DNA of 64,000 bases from Protostelium mycophagum (taxonomy: Eukaryota; Evosea; Variosea; Protosteliida; Protosteliaceae): positions 63,494 through 127,493 of the forward strand of contig KV921028.1 of the NCBI GenBank assembly GCA_002081555.1, read 5' to 3'. The notes below the pieces were generated by a model that did no database searches, was not told the origin of the DNA, and worked only from the letters and a program-made list of their open reading frames with translations. Positions 1 to 12,033 of the stretch are shown here, piece after piece (position 1 is the first letter of the stretch; each line of letters opens with the position of its first letter). The translations under genes and the position numbers were made by a program.

Positions 1-189
1 TTGTATGGATGCGAAGATTAACACTGTCTTTATCCCTTGTGGTGAGTCCTTTTTAGTATTTTGGAAATGATGTCTTCAGGTCACATGACCGCTTGTGAGA
101 CTTGCGCAAAGGACATCAAAGTCAAGACGGGAAAATGTCCCATATGCAAGGCAAAACTCCAGTCGGTTGTGAAGACCTTCATGACTTAA
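1..189 (+). CDS. C-terminal end of a C3HC4 RING-finger protein (partial)
   Basis: Two exons are visible, 1-41 and 80-189, joined by a 38-nt intron with a GTGAGT donor and a TTCAG acceptor. Spliced, they give the second half of a RING finger: a Cys just inside the window, then IPCGHMTACETCAKDI, a CPICK pair, and a short tail ending VVKTFMT. The Cys-His-Cys-Cys-Cys-Cys spacing is that of a C-terminal C3HC4 RING, as in many E3 ubiquitin ligases that recruit an E2 enzyme. The stop codon is TAA at 187-189. The substrate-binding part lies outside the window, so the specific ligase cannot be named. Confidence 0.7.
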
Positions 190-301
190 TAAAATGATAT
201 CCCACAATTTGACTTCTGTTTTGTGCAGGTCTGTATTATTGTAATATTGTTGTATTGTGAACCTGGCAAGAACAATGCACATCTCATGATCATTTATTAT
301 C

Positions 302-399
302 AGGAGGACAACAAGACACCAGAGTACGCCTTCAAGGCTCTTGTGTTTACCAGTGAATTTGAGGGATTGAAGGCAACGTTACAAAATCTTATACAATTG
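302..399 (+). other. Coding-looking exon of unknown gene
   Basis: Between the RING gene and the tRNA, one stretch reads as protein with good codon use (starting EDNKTPEYAFKALVF). It is bounded by a plausible acceptor (TTATCAG) and a donor (GTGGGAAC). I could not connect it to a start, a stop or neighbouring exons, and I do not recognise the product. It may be part of a small gene or a chance open frame. The rest of 190-577 shows nothing I can support. Confidence 0.25.
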
Positions 400-577
400 A
401 GGTGGGAACATGTTTGATATCCTTCAAATTTTGTTTTCAATACTTGAGAATTTGCGCATTGATCACTACGTTCAGGCAATATCAGTTCTTTTCGATCTTT
501 ATTGTTGGGGTACGTTTTCTTGCAGAGTTTGCAAGCAAATTTGATTCAAATTTGAGTCTCAAGTGGAACTTCAACAA

Positions 578-653
578 TTTCCTGTAGTACAGTGGTCAGT
601 ACAGAAGCATCTGATGCCTGCTTCCGACCCAGGTTCAATTCCTGGCAGGAAAA
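578..653 (+). tRNA. tRNA gene with enlarged anticodon loop, isotype uncertain
   Basis: The cloverleaf folds cleanly. The acceptor stem TTTCCTG pairs with CAGGAAA, followed by discriminator A. The D stem is GTAC/GTAC, the anticodon stem is GAAGC/GCTTC, and the T stem is CCAGG/CCTGG with loop TTCAATT. The internal promoter boxes are intact (A box TAGTACAGTGG, B box GTTCAATTC), and a TTTTT terminator follows at 659-663. The anticodon loop, ATCTGATGCCT at 609-619, has 11 nt instead of 7. With U33 at 610 the anticodon would be CTG (Gln), leaving TGCC as a possible 4-nt intron after position 37. Alternatives are another register such as GAT (Ile), or a pseudogene with an insertion. Confidence 0.75.
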
Positions 654-658
654 GAAGC

Positions 659-663
659 TTTTT
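659..663 (+). terminator. Pol III T-run terminator of the tRNA gene
   Basis: Five consecutive T residues lie 6 bases after the tRNA 3' end, the usual RNA polymerase III stop. Confidence 0.6.
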
Positions 664-1140
664 GTGGTGCATTCCCCCTTTTTTCGTCTCAAAAATCGTT
701 TCCTGAAAGCACAAGTTCCGGAAAGGTTCATCGGCAAAAACAAATCGCAGATTTCAGTCGGATCTTTTCAAATCTCAACATCTACAATGAGTCCAGGATT
801 CTGTTCTCGTGTTATCAAAAAGTACAGTGTTGAGATTAAGCTCAAATAGTTGTAAGCTGAATCCCTGCTATAAACCAGTCACACAAATCGACATATCCTC
901 TGAATTTATTTCGCCTCTTGTCTTACGCTCAAAGATAATGACAATCATATGGTGCTCTTGGCGTAACTACATTGATTTTTTCGTTTTAAGAACAGAGGAT
1001 TACACCGAATGATGAAACTTATTTAACCAAAGTGCTTCGCATTAATTAACCACGACGTCTCGGTCAATAATTGTAGATACAACAAATTCTTAGTTGCTCG
1101 TATTATACATCAATGAAGATTTATTATGTGCAATTTGAAA
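664..1140. other. Intergenic stretch
   Basis: I see no supported gene here. Short open frames overlap on both strands without family similarity. The part near 1030-1080 is AT-rich and lies at the 3' side of the following minus-strand gene. Confidence 0.5.
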
Positions 1141-1686
1141 TTATCCTCTGCTGACGTAGACTTGACAGTTGGGCCAGGTTCCCTGAGAGTGGACGCTGAC
1201 GACTTCCCAGGTATTCTTCACGGGGCAGAAGATGGCAGGGGAGAACTTGGGGGAATTGCAGTTGGAGGAGGGATAAGTGAGCTGCATGCCAGCGTTATCG
1301 GGGTTCTTGCAGTTGTTAGGATTGCTGCTGCGGTAGTACATTCCGTTCTGTTCATGATTAGAAGTGAAGATGATAGAGATTGGAAAGACGACAGCGGTTA
1401 GTGCGTCAGGAATGATGGATAAACGGACAGACCTCTTGAATGCCAAGACCGTTGGCGGGAAGGTTGAAGGATCTCGATTGACCTAAGACAATGAGAAGGT
1501 TGTACCCGAGTGATGTCTGGCGCATGGACACTCACCGCTGCCTAGGCTACTGCCTCCAGATCCCCAGTTGCCACCGTCGAAGATGGTCAGAGTGGTAGCT
1601 CCAGACTTGACTTGGTTAAAGACAGTGACCTGAGCGGCGGATGCGATTGCGACGCAGACGAGGAGGACGAGGGCAGCTTTGTTCAT
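1141..1686 (-). CDS. Small secreted protein of unknown family
   Basis: Three exons on the minus strand, 1686-1536, 1482-1433 and 1347-1141, keep one frame of about 135 residues. The product starts MNKAALVLLVCVAIASAAQ, a clear signal peptide. A Gly/Ser-rich stretch (NWGSGGSSLGSG) follows, then a domain with several Cys residues (NNCKN, SSNCNS, FCPVK, PNCQV) ending at YVSRG. The size and spaced cysteines suggest a compact disulphide-bonded extracellular domain. I do not recognise the family, and no carbohydrate-binding or lysozyme motif is evident. Exon junctions were chosen because they alone keep the frame and use GT-AG. Confidence 0.65.
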
Positions 1687-2013
1687 CTTGTCCCAAATTT
1701 GAATGGTGTTGCTTTTTGCAAAATCTATAAAATCTCGTTAACGTGCAAATCGCAGTTGTTAACGTGAAGCGGGAGTTGTGAGGAATGTTCGTTGCTGTTT
1801 TCGTTACCAAACGCAAAGTGTCGGAATCTCCTTCAATCTGGATAACTTTTCGAAAGAAAACGCAACCTCGCACGTTAATATCACGTCAGTTATCGCGGGT
1901 CGCGGTAAGAAATTGCAGTGACTTGTACAGCTCTGTGGCAGTGTAGAATTGTCTTGGCACGAAATTACGCTTGGAATAATGAGATGAATGCTGACGATCA
2001 GAAGATTGATTCT
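1687..2013. other. Intergenic region upstream of the secreted-protein gene
   Basis: This is the 5' flank of the minus-strand secreted-protein gene and the 3' flank of the phosphoesterase gene. It carries AACGTGA-type words near 1735-1765 and one copy of a dispersed 57-bp repeat (listed separately). No coding capacity is supported. Confidence 0.4.
1870..1926. repeat. Dispersed repeat R, copy 1
   Basis: This 57-bp stretch, starting GCACGTTAATATCACG, matches 36099-36156 at about 88 percent identity by eye, across intergenic and coding contexts. Both contain the ACGTTAA and GCGGTAA words found throughout the intergenic DNA of the window. Confidence 0.6.
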
Positions 2014-3991
2014 TTATGATATCTTCCCTTTTTGGACACTTCGCCCTCCCGTTACCAGAAACAACAGAGTGATGATGCTCCAGATGATCAATGCCACAAA
2101 GTACCCGATGACAATGAACACGATGACGAATGACACGTCATGATATTGGTACGTGAACTTTCCGTCCGTCTTTAAGATATCTAATACTGCGATGTTTCCG
2201 CTGAAGTCGCCCATCACGGATCTCACTGTGTACCTGTGTGTCTCAATCTTCTTGAATAAACCTGAAAAAAGCGAAATGGCTCACTCTTTTGTACCCTGTG
2301 GGTGGGTGTATTTACAACCGTAATGATCATGACCGTTGAGGACAACTGCCGGATTCAATTTTTCCAAAATCCATCTACTTGATTCTTCAGATATCACATT
2401 CTGTTGTACAACAACACCCCTGTACACATTCAGACTTTGAGACTTTTTGACGGGTGATATTTCGGAAGAAGCTCGTTGTAGACACTCACTCTGATGTCCT
2501 GATGACGTCAGGATCGTCGACACAGTTTCCCTTTGGTTTCCAAAGAGGCACGTGTGTCAACACTATTACTGGAGTTTTTTTCTCCGAAACCTCCGATGCC
2601 ACTTCCTGAAGATGTCTCCAAGTCCGGTCATGATGTCTCTGACATGTGTCAGTTTGACATCAAAGTCCATCTCACTTCTGTGGGCCGGTTTCGTGCACAA
2701 ATCTACTTGACATTTTGTACAGTGCAATATAATGTGTAGATCGCACAACAAAATATGATTTTTCTAGAAGACAATAATTCTCATGGAGACCTCATTGTTT
2801 CCCGATGTTGCAAAGCTCCACAAACAAGATCTAATTAGATTTCAACGACTAGAAGTCATCACCTTGTCTATGGAAGTGTCAATGTTCATTGAGTTGAAAA
2901 TGGTGAGGATGTGTCCTCCGGCATATATTTTCGTGTTTACGGGGCCGAATGCGCGTTCAAACATCGATATATGGTAATCTGACACCTTCTTTAAGTAAGT
3001 ACTATCTATACGTCTCGTTGTAGATGTGCAATATATTGTTCTATTTTTAACTCCTGTACAAAGGCTCATAACCCGAAATGTTGAAGAACTTACCTCATCT
3101 GCATAGCCAATGTCATGATTGCCAGTGATGTTGATGAGCTGCATCAGATCATTATGTGTACATTCTTTTCTTTCACGTGATCATATCGCGCATTCGCGGT
3201 AATTAACGGGTCATAGAAAGATTCAAAAACGCCACCTGAACTTCCCCAGCATTAATCTATAAATTGAGTCATTTTATAGTTTTTTTTTTTAGAGTTTAAT
3301 CAAATCAAATAAATATTGAAACAGAGGATATTGGTTGTACTGAATCTAAACCATTTGAAAAAATGGCGGTAGTTACCGCAGAAAACCACGGTATGGGAAT
3401 TGATTTTGTCACATGAGCATCCCATTTCCATTTGATGATTATTAATGATTTTGTGAATCTCAATCAAAGATCTCTGAAACAAAGATGAAAAAAGTCCTTA
3501 CCCGTGGATGATTAAAGATCCAATTGTACCTCTTCAACCTCTCATCATGTTCATGTTCTGAAACCCACTGGCTCGAAAAAAGATCTCCGAGTACAAAGAC
3601 ATGTGTGGGCTTAACAGAAGACATCATGCTTGTATAGACGTGACGATTGAAATAATCATTGATGTTCAGATTTAATTTTCCTGAGATATCAAATCAGAAC
3701 ACCATTACAATAAATGGCTACGACTCACCCAGAAATTCGCCTTCTCTACTAATCCTTGCATCACCTTCCATCTGCGGATCTGCAACAAGAAGGAGCCTCA
3801 CCAAGGGATCTTCCTTCTTTAGACCAGATTATACTTTTGTGATTTTATAACGTACCTGATGCAAGAAAGAAAGGGAGGCCTGAAAGTGGCACATATGCAT
3901 ACATGTAAAATCCAGATAAAAATAAGAAGGTCCCCACAAAAAGGATCAAATTCTTTAGGAACCTTCTTGCAGCCTCCACACGCGTCCCCAT
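2014..3991 (-). CDS. MPPE1: Calcineurin-like metallophosphoesterase, MPPE1/PGAP5 (Ted1/Cdc1) family
   Basis: Exons read on the minus strand: 3991-3856, 3809-3729, 3680-3502, 3138-3094, 2985-2863, a poorly defined exon near 2820, 2605-2490, 2419-2295 and 2261-2014. The start is MGTRVEAARRFLKN, with one N-terminal membrane helix and a second near the C-terminus. Metal-site motifs appear in family order: VADPQMEGD, VFVLGDLFS, NITGNHDIGY, VLTHVPLW and LNGHDHYG. In animals and yeast such proteins act in the ER/Golgi and remove ethanolamine phosphate from the second mannose of GPI anchors, which promotes ER exit. The GPI-type sedolisin in this window would be a plausible cargo. The link between exons near 2820 is unresolved. 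Confidence 0.85.
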
Positions 3992-4099
3992 GTTTATTCG
4001 CCGTATCTTTGGGCGATATCACATCATTCTCAATTTGGTCACGTGACTTGATTTTTGTAGGGAACTTTTTCAGAAGCAAGGCATCACAACCACATCAAA
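3992..4099. promoter_or_regulatory. Short divergent promoter between MPPE1 and RPA1
   Basis: Only 108 bp separate the start codons of the minus-strand phosphoesterase and the plus-strand polymerase subunit, so both 5' UTRs and promoters must be packed here. I see no TATA-like box I would defend. Confidence 0.4.
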
Positions 4100-7000
4100 A
4101 TGGCCGATTTCAGGAAGAGGTCAAAGGTGTTCAGAGAGGTTGACACCGTTTCTTTTGGCTTCTTTTCGAGAGAGGAGATCAAGAGATTGGCAGTATGCGA
4201 GATCACAAAGACGGAGGGATTATCACACTCCAAGGAACAAATAAGAGGTGGTCTATATGACCCCAGAATGGGTCCTCTCAGTTCAGCAACTGCGTGAGTC
4301 TTAAATCTATTGATTTCATCCATTTAAAATGTATTACCGAAGGGTGCTGCAAGATAATTCTGCCTTGTCTTAAGATTTTCTGAGAATGGTGTAGGTGTGC
4401 AACATGCCTCCAATCATCAAGAGATTGCCCGGGTCATTACGGTTATTTGACATTGAACATACCTCTATACCACCCCCTGCTCTACCCAGAGTTAGCACGT
4501 CTTCTCAAAGTGTCTTGCCTCTTGTGTCACAAATTGTATGCACAGACGAGGGAGACAATCAGATGGAGTACCATCATAGCTGCACTGGATTTTGGACTTT
4601 TAGAAGACGCCATGTACTTGGATTCCCTCGAATCAGGTAAATTTTATGTTCCATCATGATCGTTTTATTCCTTATTGAATACGTGATTCACACTTCTTAG
4701 GGTTCTTGTGGGAGGACGAAGTCGTCTCTAATTTAAGAAAGAAGATCAATTTGATTTCTCTCGGCAAGCACAAAAAAGCCGCCGATATGTCCATCCAACA
4801 TAACATCTTTGAGGTGCATTTCCTGCAAAATTCAACTTTTCAGACTCTTTCTGACCTCTTTATCAGAAAGATCCTGATTATGAGATGAGCGAGAAGAAGG
4901 TTGAGAGAGAGAAGGGAGAGATCAAAATGACAACATTGCCATCTGCCCCCGTGGTCAGACATGCAGATGATCTGTACATCGCGTTCAGACAAAAAGTGTC
5001 GAACTACATTTATTCCACATCAGCGGTGACCTGCCCAACATGCCTCTGGTCAGTACCTCTATAACAGAATAATGGTCAGAAGCTTCTGGTTCTTCTGTCT
5101 GTGCAGCTGGGCTCACAAATGGCGGCAAAACTCTAGTTTGATTTTCAAAACCTGATGTGGCGCCAAAAAATTAAAAATCTGCAGCAAAAAGACGAAAATC
5201 AGGGCGGACCCCGACAGAACGAGATATTACGTATCTGTTCCCGGAATCATGAGGGACCACCTCGTCACAAAGATTTGCGACCAAGAGTACAGAGACTGGC
5301 TGGCAGAGCGCTACCCCAACTCCGAAAACTCCGAAGAGAAGAGACCTGAAGCTTCAGGAAACGAGGTGACAATTTTACTTGTAACTACAACGTTGTAGAC
5401 TGACCAAAAAAGTTGCTGGTTGCCAACAACATCATTCTCTATCACATGCAGAAGTTATGGGAAAACCACAGCGAATACTTCAGTTATTTATTCGGGTAAT
5501 TACATCGTTGTAGATGAGCGATTTGATGACATCATCAGTGTGATCCACAAGGAAAAGGGAGTGGAGAAGAGAGTGTCGACATGCGACCGATTTTTCGTCG
5601 ACACAGTGCTGGTGCCACCAAACAAATTCAGGTGAAATTTCAGTTTACTTATCATCTACAACGATGAACTCTGACCTCAAAAATAGACCACTTGGGCTGA
5701 ATCAGGTAACAAACCAGGAGATGCAAAACCCCCAGAACCTTTACTTTGCAAACCTGATCAAACACAACAAAGCGTGAGTATCTACAACCGTAATTTATTC
5801 TATTTTTGGCTTTTTTTGCTGCGGTCAGCAATACTTCAAAGTTCTCGTAATAATTACGTCATGATGACGTCATCAGGATCAAAGGACAGCAAGATATCGT
5901 AGACTCAAATATTCTGGCCATGCAAGGCCAGCTCAATTATCTCTATGACAACAAGACAGCACGTGACGACAAGGCACCCCCAGGAGTTGCACAAATTCTA
6001 GAAAAGAAAGAGGGTAAATATATTCAAGATTCATAAGCGAATGACGTCCAATCTACAACGCTGAAAATTCCAGGAATGTTCAGAATGAATATGATGGGTA
6101 AACGTGTCAACTTTGCGGCGAGAACTGTGATTTCACCAGATCCATATTTAGAAACAAACCAAATGGGTATCCCCATGTACTTTGCTTTGAGACTTACATA
6201 CCCCGAGCCCGTCACCGAGAGGTAGAATTCCGTTCAAATTTTCGTGAAAATTCGCAGAAAATCTATATTTCATCTTATAATTTATATCCCCGAAGTTTGG
6301 TTGAAATTTCCCAGAAACTACAAGGAGATGGCCGCAGCTGTCATAAATGGAGCGCACAAGCACCCAGGGGCCCTCTATATCGAGGACGAGAACGGCCACA
6401 TGATATCTTTAGACACTCGCACAGACGAAGAACGTGTCGCCCTGTCGAAACTTCTTAGAACTTTCCACACAAACAGCGCAGTACACAGCATCAAGAAGGT
6501 GATGATGTCATATGAGACTTTTTGGGTTGTAGATTGACAGATGACAGGTGCACAGACATGCCAGGGATGGAGATATCATATTGACAAACCGTCAACCAAC
6601 ACTTCACAAGCCCTCGATTATGGCCCATTTTGTCAAAGTCCTCAAGGTAAAATCAAACTTTAAGAAAAAAATAATATTTGTAGGTGGAAAAAACATTCAG
6701 AATGCACTATGCAAACTGCAACACTTTCAATGCCGATTTTGATGGAGATGAGATGAACATCCATCTTCCTCAAGACCCACTCGCACGTGCTGAGGCCCAG
6801 ACCATCGTCATGGTGAGTCGCAGATGCTCCGAGCATCTGCGAATACGTCCTGACATGTTTTCAGGCTGATTACCAATACATCACGGCAAGAAACGGAGGA
6901 CCACTCCGTGGATTGATTCAAGATCACGTAGTAACAGGTGTCATTCTGACCATGCGTGACACCTTCCTCGACCGAAGGCAATTTGCACAGATCGTCTACT

Positions 7001-10000
7001 CTGCTGTTTTAGAGATCAACAACAGACACCCCATAGTCATCCCCCCTCCCGCCATCATGAAGCCCAAGCCATTGTGGACCGGAAAGCAGGTGAAATCTCC
7101 TCGAAATTTCGTGTCACACTGACACTTTTGACAGGTGGTGTCAACCGTGTTAAAGCAGATTGTGGTGGGCAAAGAAGGATTGAACATGGACGGAAAGGCG
7201 AAGGTACCTGAGCGTCTTTGGGGTCCCAGCAGTGGAGAGGACGAAGTTATTTTCCGTGACAACGGTGAGTCTGACGCATTTTATCTGGTCTTGACGCATT
7301 CTTTCTTGACGCATTCTATCTTGACGCATTCTATCTGATGTTGACGCATTCTATCTGGTCTTGACGCATTCTATCTGATGTTCATATATTTTTTTATTTG
7401 TAAAATTGTTCAGTGCCGCGGCTTTGCCGCAAGTTAACGACTTTGACAGCAAATCACAAAAATATCCCGAAAATAATACTGTCTCATATATTTGAGACAT
7501 ATTACGTGTCCGTAAAACTGAACAAAATCCAGAACTTCTGTGCGGAGTCCTCGACAAGAACGCCTTTGGTGCCTCAGCATATGGATTGGTCCACGCATGT
7601 TACGAATTGTACGGCGCCATCATCGCCGGACAGGTATGATGGTCTTATGATGACGTCATCCTGATAGAATGACAGGTGCTGTCATGTCTGTCCAGACTTT
7701 TCACCATCTTTCTGCAAGATGTCGGTTTCTCTTGTGGTTTGGACGATCTTTTACTTGAAATTACTGCCGAAGAGGTAATTTTTTCCAAGTTATAAAACTG
7801 TCAGAAATTTTTCCAAGTTGTTACGTATGCCCAGAGTTGCTCAGACGAAAAATCCGGAAGACTTTGAATTGAAAAAAAGTATTGAATAAAATTTAATTAT
7901 TTTTCAGAAAAGAGCCGAGTTGCTTTCCCAGGCCAACTCCATCGGAGTTGACGTGAGTACAAATTTCCCTCGAAATTTCATCTGACACCTGTCAGGTCGC
8001 GTCAGCATATGTCAAGAGGGAGAAGGGAGAGGAGGGGTTGGACAACCCCAACGCGATCAAGGAGCTTCTGAAGGACGACAAAGGCAGAGCCGCACTTGAC
8101 AACATGATGAAGCAAAAGACACACCCATTCTCCACCAAAATTGTGGACAACTGCTTGCCCGACGGTCAAGTCAAGAGGTAAAATTTCATGGAAATTCCGG
8201 TCACGTGACTGAGCGTTGTAGATTCCCACACAATTACTTCTCCATGATGACTGTGTCTGGTGCGAAGGGATCCCAAGTTAACCACTCCCAAATCTCTTGT
8301 CTTTTGGGTCAGCAGGAGCTTGAGGTGAAATATCGTTGAAATTTCCGAAAAAATTCTGAGAAATTTCAGGGTAGAAGAGTGCCGGTGATGCAGTCTGGAA
8401 AGACACTTCCTTCTTTTGACGCATTCGATGTCAGTTCAAGAGCAGGAGGATATATTATGGACCGTTTCTTGACAGGTGTCAAGCCTCAAGAGGTGACATC
8501 TCATCTACAACGAGATCTTTTCTATTTTTAGATCGAATTTTTGCTGATATTTGTCAGTATTTCTTCCACTGTATGGCGGGAAGAGAAGGTCTTGTAGATA
8601 CTGCTGTCAAGACATCTCGTTCTGGATATCTTCAAAGATGTCTCATCAAGCACATGGAGGGTCTCAAGGTCAGTTTTCCTAGAAATTTCGTCGGAATTTC
8701 TGACAACATTAGGTGTGCTATGACAGCACGGTGCGTGATGCTGATGGATCTGTTGTGCAATTCTTCTATGGTGAGGACGGTATTGATGTCGGAGAGACCG
8801 CCTACCTCAACAAATTCAAATTTCAAGCACAGAACTTCAAGGGTTTGAAGGTGAGATTTTCCCGCCAAATTTTGTGACCGTTATTTTTTCGAGATTCAAA
8901 ATTGAAATTGTAGATGCCTGATGAAATACATAGGACCGTCACTGGCCATCTACAACGAGAGCCGAGGAAGAGGACAGAGCTACAGCGGGTAAATTAAGTC
9001 TTGAAAAGGCTGCTTCTCTGCAGAAGCAACTGGACAGACAGAAGAAAAAAGGTCAGTTGTAGATACCCAATCTTTACTTGTGTTTTAAAATCTTTATGTC
9101 GACATTTTTTCGTACAAAATTTGAACTGAGTATTTTTCGCCAAAATAACCCTGAAATTTCCAGGAAAACCACTCATGGATCCCATCATGTCCCAGATTTC
9201 GCCTTTCTACAACATTGGAGCCGCTTCAGAGAAATTCATTGAAGATCTGACCAATTACGCATCAAAGAACCCCGACAACATCCTGAAGGTGATTTATCTC
9301 GAATTTTTTATTATGGAGTACTGATGACGTCATCAGAGCGAGAAGAACCCCAACGGGGTAGATAGCAAGCAGTTTAGAGCTATGTCCATGATGAAATATT
9401 ACCACTCCATGGCACATGCTGGAGAATCGGTTGGTAAGTTGTAATTTTTTGGAGTTTAGAGGATGAGATTGCATTTGGGTATATTTTGTTGGCCAAAATT
9501 ACCAATATTTTATTGTGTTTTTTTGACCTCAAAGCCCTCCTCCATCCATCTACAACGTTGCATTCTGATGCGACCAGGTCTCGTCGCCGCTCAATCCATC
9601 GGAGAGCCCTCAACACAGATGACATTGAACACTTTCCACTTGGCAGGACGTGGTGACGTGAACGTGACACTTGGAATCCCGAGACTTCGAGAGTTGCTGA
9701 TGACAGGTAGCAAAGACATCAGCACCCCCGGTATGACCCTGCCGCTGAAGGCGGGAGCAACCGAAAAGGACGCCGAAGAGTGAGTGGAATTTCGTGGAAA
9801 TTTCGGGGAATTTGACAAGAGTAACGTGACGCAAAACAGGCTTGCCAAGAGACTTGGAAGAGTACAAATGTCAGAGCTCGTCACCGACGTGCACATCGAG
9901 GAGAACTTGGAATTTTCCGGAATTCCAAGCAGATTATACAAAGTCAGAGTCCAACTCAAGTCTGACATCAAGAAGAGATACGGTGTCACTCTCTCCGCAA

Positions 10001-11785
10001 TCTGTAAACATTTTTATTTATTTCGAAAAACTTTCAAAGTTTTTTTAAAATTATTCCGACAAATAAAATTCTGATTTTTCGAAAAAATTAAAAAATACTG
10101 AAATATTGCAGCTTCCGTTATGGACAAAGTTTTCCTTCGTCGTTTGTGCTCTGACATCAAGCACATGATGAAGGACAACACAGCTTCTACTGTCGGTCCA
10201 ATCTCAACAGCTGGTGGCAAGCAAGCTGACATTGCCGCAGCCGCCGCACTCGCATATGAAGACGACCACGCGGTGAGGATTTTTTTCTAACTTCAAATTG
10301 TGGAGAATTATTTTTTGAGTTTGCGTCCCAAGAACAGTTTTCATCACGTTAATAAACCGCATTCTCTCCGGTTACTACCGTAGCAACACCGACTCACCCG
10401 TTCAGGACGACAACGACGGAGCTCCTAAGAAAAAAAAAAACAAGAAGGGTAACCAAGACGACATATCTGACAGGAAGAAAGAATCCAAAAAAAACACACA
10501 GTCTTATGACGATGAGGACGAGCGCGAGCAGATTGATGACACTTTCAACAAGATTTCAGACGACGAAGACGACGATTCCAAGTTGGACGAATCGGTGAGT
10601 TCGCATTCGAGATTTTCACGTTAAGGTTCGCGGTCTTACCGAAGATCTTACCGTGAAACAAAAGCGACGTGGATGGAAGCGCGAAGATTTGTTTTGGGAA
10701 ATAATAATAATTATGACAGGAGGACCCACTGGAGAGCTTGGACTATGTCGACAGCAAGAGCTTTGACATGGAGAAGGGAATCTACTCCTTCACCATCAAG
10801 ATCGCCGCGTTGGAGAAAAAGATACTCATGATGGGAGTTATAGAAGAGGTGAGTGACGTGTGATGACGTCATTTTGACATGCCATGACATTTTTTTGACA
10901 TTTGATGACGTCATCGTAGGTATTGAAGATCGTACCCGCCCATGTGGTGCAAGACATCAACAAGGCTGTTGTGATTAAACAAAAGAACGGTAACTGGGCC
11001 GTCGCAACAGAAGGTCAGCTTCAAGTATATTTTTCAAGTTTTTCGGGGCCCAAACTATTTCTTGGCGCCAATTGTCGATTTCAGCATATTGAAAATTCGT
11101 CGAAATCTCGTTGACTTGTCGTAGGAATCAACTTGGAGGCTTGCTGGTTGCTCCAAGAATATTTCGATGTCAACAAGATTGTCTGCAACCAGGTAATACT
11201 CAAAAACCTCGCGCCTCAATCTGACCTCGACAGCCTCACGCCATGAACGCCACCTACGGTATAGAATCTGGACGCTACACGATATGTAATGAGATCTCCA
11301 ATGTCTTTAGTGTCTACGGAATTGGTGTCGATTTCAGACATCTGTCACTCATTGCGGACTACATGGTGGGTGTTGGTGTTTTAGATAAAAATAGAAATAT
11401 TTTTTTACTGTCTTACTGTTGTTTGCGGCTTTGCCGCAAAGATGCATTGTTGTAGTGTTTTTTGCGCAACACAAAAATACATTTGGTTATAATTGAATAT
11501 ACTCATCAAGACACAGACAAAGGGAGGAACCTACAAGGCCATGAACAGACAAGCCATCTTGACGAACCCTTCTGTGTATCAGAAGGCTTCTTTCGAGTCC
11601 ACTCTCACTTTTATTTCAAAAGCAACCATGTCAGGAGATGTAGACAGCGTGAAGAGCCCCTCAGCAAGCATTGTCATGGGAAAGGTGACAAAGTGACATG
11701 GTATAGAAATGATGACAATGTACAGGTTGTGGAGAATGGAACAGGGATGTTCGACTGCTACCAACCTATCCTGTCGTATGCTTAA
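4100..11785 (+). CDS. POLR1A: RNA polymerase I largest subunit, RPA1/A190
   Basis: The gene starts [15 protein letters not shown] and ends [11 protein letters not shown], with some 25 or more introns and well over 1,500 codons. Landmarks in order: [10 protein letters not shown]; the clamp zinc site beginning [16 protein letters not shown] (about 4394) with a following CLLCHK; the catalytic [10 protein letters not shown] at 6729-6758; and the conserved [18 protein letters not shown] segment at about 9583-9636. A long acidic/lysine-rich insert (10400-10590) typical of Pol I precedes the last conserved block. The [10 protein letters not shown] form and the acidic insert point to Pol I rather than Pol II or III. 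It makes the 35S-type pre-rRNA in the nucleolus. Introns carry the palindromic words described in the findings. Confidence 0.95.
5385..5398. repeat. Full palindrome CTACAACGTTGTAG in an RPA1 intron
   Basis: This is the one perfect dyad of the word TCTACAAC/GTTGTAGA that recurs, mostly as half-sites, in introns across the window. It sits in an intron of the polymerase gene. Confidence 0.6.
7271..7380. repeat. Minisatellite in an RPA1 intron
   Basis: Six copies of TTGACGCATTCTATCTGGTC-like units, 15 or 20 bp each, lie head to tail inside one intron. The core GACGCATTCTA reappears in reverse orientation in a kinase intron at 25328-25439. Confidence 0.85.
7418..7430. repeat. GCGGC-TTT-GCCGC hairpin in an RPA1 intron
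   Basis: A 5-bp GC stem with a TTT loop. It matches the hairpins at 11422-11440 and in the ADCK1 intron array at 52556-53070. Confidence 0.6.
11422..11440. repeat. TTTGCGGC-TTT-GCCGCAAA hairpin in an RPA1 intron
   Basis: A perfect 8-bp stem with a 3-nt loop, of the same type as 7418-7430 and the ADCK1 intron array. Confidence 0.6.
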
Positions 11786-11913
11786 ATAAAATCTTCGGTG
11801 GGCGCTTTATTTCTATAACATTCGCGATTTTTGCGCTGAAATAGTGCTCTTCCATGATCTCGTGACATCACGTTATTTTTTGATGCACTTAAAATAATCA
11901 TTACAAACATCAA

Positions 11914-11960
11914 GGCTCCTTAGCACAATGGCAGTTGGGTGTTCAAGTCACTCAGGGGTC
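11914..11960 (+). pseudogene. tRNA-like remnant lacking the anticodon arm
   Basis: GGCTCCT at 11914-11920 pairs with AGGGGTC at 11954-11960 (two G-U pairs). An A-box match (TAGCACAATGG) follows directly. Then comes a T arm, GGGTG-TTCAAGT-CACTC, with the B box GTTCAAGTC, and a TTTTT run at 11966-11970. Only about 14 nt lie between the D-arm start and the T arm, so the anticodon arm is absent. It is most simply a deleted tRNA gene that kept both Pol III boxes. It could also be chance similarity. Confidence 0.4.
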
Positions 11961-12033
11961 ATACATTTTTGTCTTTATGCCCATCAAGTGGAAAGATCTC
12001 GAAATTGTGGAAAACTTTTTTCTGATTATTCAG

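Noticed and set aside
3819-4079. Minus-strand frame lacking an ATG taken as the phosphoesterase N-terminus
   Set aside because: An ATG at 3991 in another frame gives a better N-terminus with a membrane helix and splices into the VADPQMEGD exon.
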